This document shows, piece after piece, positions 1 through 11,100 of a DNA stretch of 64,000 nt; positions within the stretch are counted from its first letter, which is position 1, and each line of letters begins with the position of its first letter. The notes under the pieces were generated by a model. The model was not told the origin of the DNA. It did not search any database and worked only from the letters and a program-made list of their open reading frames with translations. Source of the DNA: Labrys wisconsinensis (GTDB taxonomy: Bacteria; Pseudomonadota; Alphaproteobacteria; Rhizobiales; Labraceae); the NCBI RefSeq assembly GCF_030814995.1, contig NZ_JAUSVX010000006.1:1-64000 (forward strand), read 5' to 3'. A program made the position numbers and the translations under genes.

Positions 1-93
1 GGATGCCACACAACGCCATCCCACGCAGGTCATGGGAGTAACACGCCCATCCAGAATAGATCGCTCGATTGCTGCGATGTGTGAATCAAACAG

Positions 94-222
94 CCCCCTT
101 GCGGGGAGGGGTAAGGGGTGGGGGTCGTGCAGAATGAGGCGGGTCGGGTTTGTAAAGGTCGCCCTGTGACGCAGGTCTGCGCTCTGTTCTGATAGACCCC
201 CACCCTCCGCAAGGGGGAGGGG
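94..222. repeat. GC-rich inverted repeat downstream of operon A
   Basis: Two arms, 94-124 and 196-222, are inverted copies: each reads CCCCCTTGCGG followed by a G-run ending GGGTGGGGG when taken in its own direction. They lie just past the stop codon of the last gene of operon A (transcription runs leftward into them). A long hairpin is possible, so this may end or stabilise the transcript, or be a member of a dispersed repeat family. I see no gene in 1-265. Confidence 0.4.
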
Positions 223-265
223 AATTGCCGGCGTCGCGCCTCACTCTCCGCTGACGCCTCTCGAC

Positions 266-1297
266 CTACCGCTCCCCCGTCTTCCCCAGCCGGCGCACCA
301 GCGGGAAGACCTGCCAGTCCCAGCGGTCGGCGACGAAGCCCCACAGGCCGCGCGGGGCCTTGAGCATGACGGCGATCGCCACCACGCCCAGCGCGATGAT
401 GTAGATGCTGCCGTAGTCGGCCAGGAACTGGCGCAGCAGAAAGTACACGATGGTGCCGACGATCGGGCCCTCGACCCGGCCGATGCCGCCGATCACCGTG
501 ATGAAGATGACGTTGACGGTCCAGTCGTTGATGCTGAAGGCCGAGGCCGGGGTGACGGTGAGCTTCTGCAGGAAGATCAGCGACCCGACCATGCCGGTGG
601 CGCAGGCCGCGACGACGAAGGCGACGATGCGGGTGCGGGCGACGTCGATGCCGTTGGAGCGGGCGGCGAGCTCGTTGTCGCGGATCGCCGCCAGGGCGAG
701 GCCCCAGCGCGTGCGCAGCAGCGCGACGATGCCGCCGACCGTGACGACGACCAGGGCGAGGCCGAGCCAGTAGATCAGGAACTCCCGGGTGTCGCGGGCC
801 GAGGCGATCGACTTGACCACCGCCGCCGGCAGGCTGATGCCGGAGCCACCGCCCACCGCCGCCACCTGCTGGAACACCTGCGGGAAGATCTCGGCCACCA
901 CCCAGGAGCCGATGGTGAAATAGGCCCCGCGCAGCCGCAGCAGGATCAGGATGATCGGCACCGCCGCGAGGGCGGCGACCGCCCCGGCCACCGGGATGCC
1001 GACGAGCGGGTTGAGGCCGCCCCACAGCGCCGTGAGGAACAGCACATAGCCGCCGATGCCGACGAAAGCCTGCTGGCCGACCGAGACCAGGCCGGCATAG
1101 CCGGCGAGCAGGTTCCACAGGCTGGCCAGGGCGACATAGGCGAAGATCTCGCCGAGCAGGCGCAGGGTGATGCGATCGGCCCAGGCCGGCGCCGTCGCCA
1201 GCACCACGAGGCCGACGGCGACCAGCAGGAGGCCGATGCGGCTCGACCGGTTGGCGAAGCGGACATGGGCCTTGATCTCGGCAGGGAGGGAGGTCAT
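266..1297 (-). CDS. HAAT-family ABC importer permease (LivM-like), operon A
   Basis: Inner-membrane permease of a branched-chain-amino-acid-type (HAAT) ABC importer; 343 residues, normal for LivM. Several hydrophobic segments are visible (about 21-40, 45-70, 80-100, 105-125, 175-195, 220-245, 260-315). The cytoplasmic coupling loop carries the LivM motif AAIRDNELAARSNGIDV at about 203-219, and GGIGRVEGPIVG sits at 270-281. The ATG at 1297 overlaps the stop of the LivH-like gene by 4 bases (ATGA), typical translational coupling, which decides the start. It is the last gene of operon A, together with a LivH-like permease, two ATPases and a binding protein. The transported solute cannot be read from the permease; the neighbouring lhgO suggests a hydroxy-dicarboxylate or a related compound (inference). 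Confidence 0.9.
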   Translation of the reverse strand: MTSLPAEIKAHVRFANRSSRIGLLLVAVGLVVLATAPAWADRITLRLLGEIFAYVALASLWNLLAGYAGLVSVGQQAFVGIGGYVLFLTALWGGLNPLVGIPVAGAVAALAAVPIILILLRLRGAYFTIGSWVVAEIFPQVFQQVAAVGGGSGISLPAAVVKSIASARDTREFLIYWLGLALVVVTVGGIVALLRTRWGLALAAIRDNELAARSNGIDVARTRIVAFVVAACATGMVGSLIFLQKLTVTPASAFSINDWTVNVIFITVIGGIGRVEGPIVGTIVYFLLRQFLADYGSIYIIALGVVAIAVMLKAPRGLWGFVADRWDWQVFPLVRRLGKTGER

Positions 1298-2157
1298 GCG
1301 GTGGCGCTCGGGAACAGGCCCTGCCGCCGGATCATCAGCAGGACGAGGAAGGCGACGTGGCCGGCCAGCACCGGCCAGGCGACGTTGACGTGGCCGCCGA
1401 TCGACTGGGCGACGCCGAGCACGACGCCGCCGGCCAGCGTCCCCCACAGGCTGCCGAGCCCGCCGATGATGATGGCCTCGAAGCCGAAGATCAGCAGGTT
1501 CGGCCCGGAGAACGGGTCGAAATTGGTGCGGATGGCGATGAAGGTGCCGGCCACCGCCGCCACGGCCAGGGCGAGCGCCATGGCCAGGGCGAAGAGATGG
1601 CGGTTCTCCAGGCCCATCAGCTGGGCGACCTCGGGGTCGTCGGAGGTCGCCCGGAACGCCCGTCCAATCGCCGTGCGGTAGAACAGGAGCTGCAGGCCGC
1701 CGATGATCGCCACCGCGGTAAGGAACTGGATCAGCGGCAGGGCGCCGACATAGAGCCCGGGCAGCGGCTCCCAGCTCGCCACCTCGACGGCGCCGGCCTG
1801 CAGGCGGCGGCTGTCGGGCGTGAAGACGAGCAGCAGGACGTTCTGGATGATCACCGAGAGCCCGAACGTCACCAAGAGCGGCGGCAGGTCCTCGCCGAGC
1901 GTGAAGTTGAGCAGCAGCCGCTGCAGGGCATAGCCGACCGCGGCGGCTGCCGGCACGACCACGAGGAGCGCCGGGAACGGGCCGATGCCGGCGGCATGGC
2001 TGACGGTATAGGCGAGATAGGCGGTCGCCACGATCAGGTCGCCATGGGCGATGTTGACGAGGCGCATCACCCCGAAGATCAGCGACAGGCCGGCGGCGAA
2101 CAGGGCATACAGGCCGCCGAGGAGGATGCCCTGCACGACAGCGTTGAGCCATTCCAT
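1294..2157 (-). CDS. HAAT-family ABC importer permease (LivH-like), operon A
   Basis: Second membrane subunit of the operon A importer; 287 residues, usual LivH length. The N-terminus (LNAVVQGILLGGLYALFAAG) and the conserved VNIAHGDL at about 34-41 are classic LivH signatures, and a glycine-rich GGLGSLWGTLAGG motif lies near residue 235. It should pair with the LivM-like protein to form the transmembrane channel. It starts 4 bases after the end of the upstream LivF-like gene and its stop overlaps the LivM-like start, so the permease genes are translated as a block. Substrate unknown. Confidence 0.9.
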   Translation of the reverse strand: MEWLNAVVQGILLGGLYALFAAGLSLIFGVMRLVNIAHGDLIVATAYLAYTVSHAAGIGPFPALLVVVPAAAAVGYALQRLLLNFTLGEDLPPLLVTFGLSVIIQNVLLLVFTPDSRRLQAGAVEVASWEPLPGLYVGALPLIQFLTAVAIIGGLQLLFYRTAIGRAFRATSDDPEVAQLMGLENRHLFALAMALALAVAAVAGTFIAIRTNFDPFSGPNLLIFGFEAIIIGGLGSLWGTLAGGVVLGVAQSIGGHVNVAWPVLAGHVAFLVLLMIRRQGLFPSATA

Positions 2158-5100
2158 GGCGTCACACTCCGAAATAGGCGGCGCGCACCGCCTCGAGGCC
2201 GAGCTCGGCCGAGCGGCCGGCGAGGACGAGGCGGCCCTGGCGCAGGCAGCAGAGCCGGCCGGCGGCCGCCCTGGCCTGGACCACGTCCTGCTCGACGATC
2301 ACCACCGCCGTGCCCTCGGCCACGATCGAGGGCAGGCGGGCGAAGATGTCGCGCACCACGATCGGCGCGAGGCCGAGGCTCAGCTCGTCGCAGAGCAGCA
2401 GGCGCGGGTTGGACATCAGCGCCCGCCCGATCGCCACCATCTGCTGCTGGCCGCCGGAGAGCGAGGTGCTGGCCTGGCGCCGGCGCTCGTCCAGCACCGG
2501 GAAGAGCTCCAGCACGCGCGCCAGGGTCCACGGCCCCGGCCGGCCGATCTGGCCGCCGATCTGCAGATTCTCCAGAACCGACAACGAGGGGAACAGCCGG
2601 CGCCCCTCCGGCACCAGGGCGATGCCGCGCGCCACCAGCGCCGCCGCGCGAAGGCCGGTGACCGGCACGCCGTCGAAACGGATGGCGCCGCGCCGCGGCC
2701 GGATGAGCCCGGCGATCGATTTCAAGAGCGTGCTCTTGCCGGCGCCGTTGGCGCCGATGACGCTCACCACCTCGCCGGCCGCCACCGCGAGCGACAGGCC
2801 GTGCAGGGCCTGGAAGTCGCCGTAGAAGGCGTCGAGCGCCTCGATCTCGAGCAGGGCCATCAGGGCACCGCCGCGGCGGGCAGGGCGGCATCGGCCGGGA
2901 TGCCCATATAGACCTCGGCGACCTTGGGGTGGCGCAGCACCGCTTCCGGTCGGCCGTCGGCGATGAAGCTGCCGCCGGCGAGGACGACCACGCGTTCGAC
3001 CACGGCGGTGAGGGCATGCACGACGTGCTCGATCCAGATCAGGGAGAGGCCCGTCGTGAGGATGTCGCGGATCAGGGCGGTGAGGATCTCGCATTCCGGC
3101 TCGCTGAGGCCGCCGGCCACCTCGTCGAGCAGCAGCAGGCGCGGCCGCGTCGTCAGCGCGCGGGCGAGCTCGAGCCGCTTGCGGTCGAGCAGGGTCAGCG
3201 CAGAGGCCCGGACATTGGCTTTCGACGTCAGGCCGCATCGCTCCAGAACCGCCGCGGCGCGGCCATAGACCTCGCGCTCGCCGCAGCCGCCGGCGAAGGC
3301 GCCGGCGACGACGCAGTTCTCGAACACCGTCATGCCGCCGAAGGGCTGCGGCACCTGGAACGAGCGCGCCATGCCCATGCGGCAGCGGCGCGAGGCCGGC
3401 ACGCGGGTGATGTCGAGGCCGCCGAAGCGGATCGTGCCGGCATTGGGGGCGATCGTGCCGGTGATCAGGCCGAACAGCGTGCTCTTGCCGGCGCCGTTCG
3501 GCCCGAGCATGCCGAGCGCCTCGCCCTCGCCGAGCTCGAGGTCGAGGTCGCGGGCGACGACCACGGCGCCGTAGCGCTTCGAGATCCCACGCAGGGAAAG
3601 GATCGCCGCCACGGGATCGCCGCGTCCGGTCTCAGCCGAGGGGGATGAGCGGGGCGGTGTCCGCGATCTCGGGATGGCCGGCATTGCCGACGATCTCGAC
3701 GCCGAACTTGCCGTCCTTCTTCTGCCATTGCCCGGCCACGACCGGCGTGACCGCGACGTTGCGGACCGGCCCCGGCCATTTGACGTGGCCGACGATGGTG
3801 TGGAGGTCGGTGGCGTTGATCGCCGCCAGGATCGATTGCGGGTCGTCCGGGTCCTGCGTGCGCTTGAGCACGTCGATCACCACCTCGAACAGCGCGTGCT
3901 TGAAGGCGATCGGCTGGGTCCAGGGCCGCTGCGTCGCCTTCTCGTAATCGCCGGCCAGCTGGCCGGCGCTGACGCCGGTCAGGCTCGACTTGAAGGGGTG
4001 GAACGGCGTCCACCACAATTCGCAGCCCATGCCGTTGGCCCGGTCGCCGAGCGAGGCGATGGCGGAGGGGAACAGGAAGGCCTTGCCGAGGGTGACGATC
4101 TTGGGGTGGAAGCCCTGCTGGGCGGCCTGGGTCCAGAAGGTCGAGAAATCCGGCGTGAACAGGTTGCCGGTGACGATCTCGACGCCGGCCTTGCGGAAGG
4201 CGGCGATCTGGGGCGTGAAATCGTTGCCGAAGGCCGGGAACTGGCCGGGATCGACGATGGTGAAGCCGGCCTGGCCGATCGCCTTGGTGAAGGCCTCGCG
4301 CCAGGACGTGTCGTCCTGGGCGGTGTTGAACAGGAAGCCCACGGTCTTGTTGGTCGACTGGGTCTGCCACAGGCCGGTGAAGGCCTGCAGCACCTCGTCG
4401 AGCCCCCAGAAGAAGTGGTAGGTCCACTCGAACCCTTCCTTGGGCGGGTTGCGACCGTAATAATAGGATTCCCACGGATTGTCCGTGGTGATGCAGGGCA
4501 CCTCGTTCAGCTCCGCCTGGTTGGCCACCGGATTGGTGTCGACCGAGCCGCTGGAGGCGGTGATGATCGTGACCTTGTCCTTGAGGATCAGCTCCGCCGC
4601 CACCTCGGCCGTGCGGCTTTCGTCGGTCTGGCTGTCCTTGGCGATGATCTCGATCGTGTAGGTCTTGCCGCCGATCTGGAGGCCGTTCGCCAGGAGGCCC
4701 CGGATCTGATCGAGCATATAGGGGTCGGCCTCGGCGAAGCCGGCCATCGGGCCGGTGCGCGGGCTGACATGGCCGATGCGGATGGTCGGCGTCGCCGCTC
4801 GCAGCACGCCCGGGCTGGACAGGCTGGCCGCGACGGCGAGGCCGCCCTTGAGGACCGTGCGGCGATCGATCGCCTTGGGGATGGGGCGGCTGGCCTCGGT
4901 CATGACGTCTCCCTCGCAGACGGGCTTCGTCGAGCCCTTTTGTTTGCGCCGGCATGATGCGGCCGGTCTCGTCGCGGCCCGTCGGCCGCGCAGGGCGTTG
5001 GAGCCTGTGGCCAGTCTGATCGTCGGTTTGGCTGAACGCAACAGAAAAATCGACCATAATGCGATAGGATGCAGAAAGATCGATCATGCTGTCGCGTCGG

Positions 5101-8100
5101 TCTCCGACGGATGCGCCATCAGGGCGACGAACACGGCCGGGCCGGGGCCGAGATTGACCCAGGCATGGTTGGTGGCGCCCTGCACGACGCAGTCCAGCGG
5201 CTCGAGCTCCACCGGCGGCCCGGTGTCGAGCAGGAGCTGGGCCCGGCCCTGCAGCAGCACCACGCAGTCGCGCGTCGGCGTGCGGTGCATCAGCGGGTGG
5301 CGCGTGACGTCGACCCGGCAATGCTCGATGCCGTTGCCGGCGAAGAAGGCCTCGGCGATCTCGGCGCGGCCGGCCTCGGACAGGCCCGGGTCGGGCGGCG
5401 GCAGCACGAAGAGGCGCAGCAGCGTGCCGCCGGGCGGCGGGTAGAACGGCACCGCACGCCCGTTTCCGGGCGTCGGAGCGAAATCCTGCCAGAGCTCGAT
5501 ATCGGTGCCGGCGCCGCGCTCCAGGCTTTCCTGCCCGACGAGATGGGAGCGGCCGGCGGGATCGAGCCCGACATGGAAGCGGCGGACCGTCGTGACCATG
5601 CGGGCAACTCCCTCGTGATGGATGTCAGCCGGCGCCGAAGCAGCGATCGGCGATCATCCGGCCGATCGGGATCGAGGAGGTGGCGGCGGGCGAGGGGGCG
5701 TTGCAGACGTGCAGCATGTGCTCGGTCTGCAGGAACAGGAAGTCGTGCTCCAGCCGCCCGTCGGCCATCACGGCCTGGGCCCGGATGCCTGCCTCCATCG
5801 GCCGGAGGTCGTCGAGGGTCAGGGCCGGGCAATATTTGCGGCAGGCGGCGAGATAGCCGCGCTTCCACAGGGAATTGGCGAGCTCCTGCGTGCCCGAGCC
5901 GATATTGGCGGCGAGCAGGCGCCAGAGCCCCGGGAAGGTGGCGAGGTCGATCATGTCCCTGAGGTCGACCGAGAGCTTGGGGTAGCCCTCGCGCGCGAGG
6001 CCCAGCACCGCGTTCGGCCCCACCGTGACGCTGCCGTCGATCATGCGGGTGAGGTGGATGCCGAGGAAGGGCAGCGCCGGGTCCGGCACGGGGTAGATCA
6101 GGTGGCGCACGATGGTGTTGCGGGCGGGCGGCAGCCGGTAATATTCGCCGCGGAACGGCACGATGCGGTGCTCGATGGCAAGGCCCGCCAGGCGGGCGAG
6201 CCGGTCCGACTGCAGGCCGGCGCAGGCGATCAGCTTGGCTGCGGTCCAGCGCCGCTCGCCGGCCGCGACCGTGACCAGTCCGTCCTTCTCCTGGATGGCC
6301 GTGACCTCGGTGCCGAGCTCGATCGTGCCGCCCTGGCGCGTCAGCTCCGCCGCCATCGCCGCGCACACCGCCTTGTAGTCGACGATGCCGGTGGCGTGGA
6401 CCAGGATGGCGCCGACGCCCTCGATCGCCGGCTCGCGGCGGCGCAGCTCCGCCGCGTCCAGCTTCTCCACGGCGATGCCGTTGGTCTGCGCCCGCTCGAA
6501 CAGCGCGTCCATCCGGCTCGCCTCCAGCGCATCGGTGGCGACCACCAGCTTGCCGCAGGTCTCGAAGGGAATCGCATGCTCGGCACAGAAGACCGTGATC
6601 GCCTCGGCGCCCTCGCGGCAGAGCCGCGCCTTCAGGCTCCCCGGCGCATAATAGATGCCGGCATGGATGACGCCGCTGTTGTGGCCGGTCTGGTGGCGGG
6701 CGAGCCCCGCCTCCTTCTCCAGGAGCAGGATGCCGGCGCCGGGCCGCTTCTCCAGCACGGCCAGCGCCGTGGCGAGGCCGACGATGCCGCCGCCGATGAT
6801 GATGACGTCATGGGTCATGGGAAGTCCGTCTCGCCGGAACCCGGCGGCATGCGGGGAGATCAGGCGCCGAGCACGGTCTCGACCAGCTCGGCCGTGCGTT
6901 GGAAATGGCGGGTCAGCAGGCTGGTGGCGAGGTCGGCGTCATGGGCCAGCGCCGCCTCCAGGATCGGCCGGTGCTCGTCGTCGTTGCTGCGCGACTTGCC
7001 GGCGATCCGGGCGAGGTGGCGATAGCGCTCGGCCGCCTCGAACAATTGGCCGCTGATCGTGATCAGCCAGCGCGAGCCGCAGCCCGAGACCAGCGCCACG
7101 TGGAACTGCCGGTGGGCCTCCTCCCAGTCCCGGCTGCGGGTGCGGTGGTCGTCGCTGGTGAAGCGCGGCGTGCGCGACAGCCGGTGATAGGCGATCAGCA
7201 GGCCCTCCTCCCAGGCCATGTCGGCCGCGTCGATCGACTGGCGCAGCGCCATGCCGTCGATGGTGCAGCGCGCCCTGGTGAGGTCGTGCAGGTCGGCCCG
7301 CGACAGCGGCGCCACGGTGAAGCCGCGATGATCGGCCTGGCGCACCAGGTTCTCCATCGAGAGGCGGCTCAAGGCCTCTCGCACCGGGCTGAGGCCGACG
7401 TCGAAGCGCTCGCACAGGGCGCGGATGTTGAGCTTGGTGTCGGCGGGCAGCGCGACGGTCAGGATGTCCTGCCTCAGCTGGTCGTAGATCGAGGACGCCA
7501 GCGTCTCCTTGGCTGCCGGCTCGGCGGCGGTCGAACGGGGGTCGGTTGCACGCTGCATGCGGAGCGGCCTTGGATGGAGACGGAGAATGCGGCGAGCGTC
7601 CGGGCGCCTCAATAGCACATGCGGCCGTCCGTGAGCGATCACCGGCAGCCTGGGTCGATGCCGAAGGCTGCATGATCGATCATATGGCCTTTCAGCGCAA
7701 ATTTGTCGATCACTATTCTGGATGGGATTGCCGTGATACGCGTCGTCAACCAGCGCCGTCCACCGCCGCCGGCAGCAGCACCAGGGCGCCGATCGTCTGC
7801 CGGCCGGCCAGCCGGCGATGCGCTTCGGCAGCTTGGCGGAGCGGCAGCCGGGCTGCGATCTCCGGGCGTAGAATGCCGGCCCGCGCCAGCGCGAACAGCC
7901 GCTCGGCCCGGGGCAGGAGCTCGTCGCGGCGCCCGGCATAGTGGCCGAGGCTCGGGCGCGACAGCCGGGTCGACCTGGCAGCGAGACGGTCGAGGTTGCG
8001 CGTGCCGAGCGGTCCGCTCGCCTGGCCGTAGCTGACGAGATGGCCGCGCCGGGCGAGGAGATCGAGGGAGGCGTCGAAGCTGTCGCCGCCGAGCCCGTCA

Positions 8101-11100
8101 TAGACCACGTCGGCACCACGGCCCCCGCTGATCCCGCGGATCGCTTCGGCGATCCCGGCTTCGCCGCTGGCAAGGACGTGATCGCAACCGGCCCGGCGCG
8201 CCGCGGCGGTCTTCGCCCCGGTCCCGACCACACCGACCACGACCGCACCCCGCGCCTTGAGCATGGCGGTGAGCAGCAGGCCGACCCCGCCGGCGGCGGC
8301 GCGCACCAGCGCCACCTCCCCCGGCCGGGGCGCATGCACATCCGTGACCAGGATGTCGGCCATCAGGCCCTTGAGGAAGAACGCTGCGGCGAGGTCCTCC
8401 GGCATGTCGGCCGGCAGGCGCACCACCGGCTCGGCAGCAAGCGTGCGCAGGGCGGCATAGGCGCCGGGCGGATGGCAGGCATAGACGACGCGGTCCCCGG
8501 GTGCGAGATGCGACACACCTGCGCCGACATCCAGGACGGTGCCGGCCGCCTCCAGGCCGGGAATGCCCGGCAGGGGCATCAGCCCGATATCCCCGGCCCG
8601 GCAATGCAGGTCGATATGGTTGACGCCGATCGCCGTCTGCCGGATCCGCACCTCGCCGGGGCCGGGCGGCGGCACGTCGACGAGGCGCGGCACCAGCACC
8701 TCCGGCCCGCCATGGCGCTCGACGACGATCGCTTCGGTCCGCATCACTCCGCTCGCCGGGGCCGCCGGCGCAGGGCGCGGCACCGCAGGGGCGGGCGGCA
8801 CCGCGCCGGAGCGCTCGAACCGCCGCTTCAGCGCCGCGAAGCCGGCCTCGTAGATCTCCTCCGCCACCAGCCGCGCCAGCGCTTCGGCCTGCTCCGGCGG
8901 TGGGGTGAACTGGCTCTGCCAGACCAGCAGCGTGCGGTTGCCGTCGGTGACCGGCTTCAGCGTCATGGTGGCGACGTAGCCGTCCAGCCGCAGCGGCGCC
9001 TCGATCAGGCCATAGGTCAGGCTGCGCTCGCGGTCGGAGAGGGCGATCAGCTGCTCGCGCAGCCGGCCGCCGCCGGTGAGCGCGAAGGCGCGCACGCCGC
9101 CGACCCGGTCCGGCGCTTCGCCCGCCTCCATCCGGCTGCGGGCGACGGCCGGGTGCCAGCCGTCATGCGCATTGAAATCGCGCAGCAGGTCCCAGACCGT
9201 CGCGACCGGCGCATCGATCACCGTGCTGCGGACGATGCGCACCGCCATGCCTCAGCCGCCGAACCGGGTCTGCAGCGCCCGGAACGCCGCCTGGAAGACG
9301 TTGCGGCCGATATGCCCCACCAGCTCGGTCTCCCGCGCGGGCGGGCAGTCGAACTCGGCGCTCCACTCGGCGAAGCTGCGGTTGCCGTCGGTCACCGGGA
9401 TGAGGCGCAGCGTCGCGACGTAGTTCTCGACGCCCATCGGGCTTTCCAGGATCGAATAGCTCATCGACAGGTCGTAGTCGGACAGGGCCAAGAGCCGCTC
9501 CCGGATGCGGCCTCCGTCCTTCAGCCGAAAGCTGCGGATGGCGCCGACCCGGTCCGCCGGCTCGTTCTGCTCGATCCGGCTCTCCGCCACGAACGGCGTC
9601 CAGGCCGGCAGCCCGTTGAAGTCGCGGATCACCGCCCAGACCTGCGCCGCCGGGGCAGGGATCACCGAGGAGACATAGACCTTGGGCAAGGGGGGCTCCT
9701 CAGGAGAGGGGAGGGTACGGCATGGGGCGGCGTGGGGGGCGCGACTCGCGCCGTTCTCGCCGCACCCGCCCCGCCCATGACGGTTGCGGGAGACACGACT
9801 GTCGTGCTCCGTTCCGCAACGGTTCCGTCATGGCCGGGCTTGACCCGGCCATCCACGCGCACGCGGCGATGGCTACGCTTGGCGCATCGTTGGCCGTTGC
9901 TCTTTCCGGCGCCGCCTGAGTTCGCGTGGATGGGCGGGTCAAGCCCGCCCATGACGGTCGAAGGTGGAGTAACCGTCGCCGCCCCTGCCGCACCCGCTCC
10001 GGCCATGACGGTTGCGGGAGGCACGACCGTCGTGCTCCGTTCCGCAACGGTTCCGTCATGGCCGGGCTTGACCCGGCCACCCCAGCACGATCGAAATTCG
10101 ATCGTGCGGCGCACGCGACGATGGCTACGCTTGGCGCATCGTTGGCCGGTGCTCTTTCCGGCGCCGCCTGAGTTCGCGTGGATGGGCGGGTCAAGCCCGC
10201 CCATGACGGTGGAGGCTGGGGTGACCGTCGCCGCCTCTGCCGCGCTCGTTCCGCCCATGACGGTCGAGCGTGGGGTCGCCGTATCGTTCTCACGGCGGCC
10301 CGACGACAGTCGGCAGTCATGCTCCTGCGAGGCCCCATCCGCATCAGTCGTCGTCCCGGCGCTCGGCGGGGCCCTCGCCTTCGCCCTTGCGGGCGCCGTT
10401 CTCGCCGCGGTCCTTGCGGCGGTTGCGGGTGATGGAGTCGAGGTCCTTGGCGTCGCGCAGCACGTCGGTCATGCGGCCGATGCTGGCGCCGTCGATGCCG
10501 ACCTCCTTCATCAGGCTGTCGATCATCGGCGCCTGCACGCGGTAGCGCAGGGCGCTGTCGATCACCTCGTCGGTGACGTTCTTGCGCGCCCCGTCGGATC
10601 CGCCGCCGAGGCCGTCGACGTGCAGGATCTTGATGCCGTCGATCTTCTCCATCGGCCGGGCGCTCTCGCGCACGATGCCCTCGATCTTGTCGAGCAGCTT
10701 CATGCGCGCACGGGAGGCCCGCGCCTCGGCGGTGAGCACGTTGTCGGCCTCGTTCGCCAGGCGCTGGCCCTCGGCGTCGATCCGATAGCGCGCCTCGGCC
10801 GCCTCCGAGCGGATCAGCACCGCATCCGCCTCGCCCTTGGCGGCGATGCGCTGCGCCTCGGCGAAGTTCGCGGCGGCGTCCTGCTCCGCCTTGGCCTTGG
10901 CGGTGAGGTGCAGCCGTTCGCGCTCCACGTCGCGCGCCGCGGCGACCAGGTCGATCGCCTTGCGCCGCTCGGCGATCTCGCGCTCGCGCACGGTGAAGAC
11001 GTGCTCCTCGGCCAGGATCGCGGCGGCGCGCGCCGCCTCGGCCTCGGCGATGGCGGCGGAGCGCTCGCGCGACTTGGCGGCGACCTCGATCGCCTTGTCG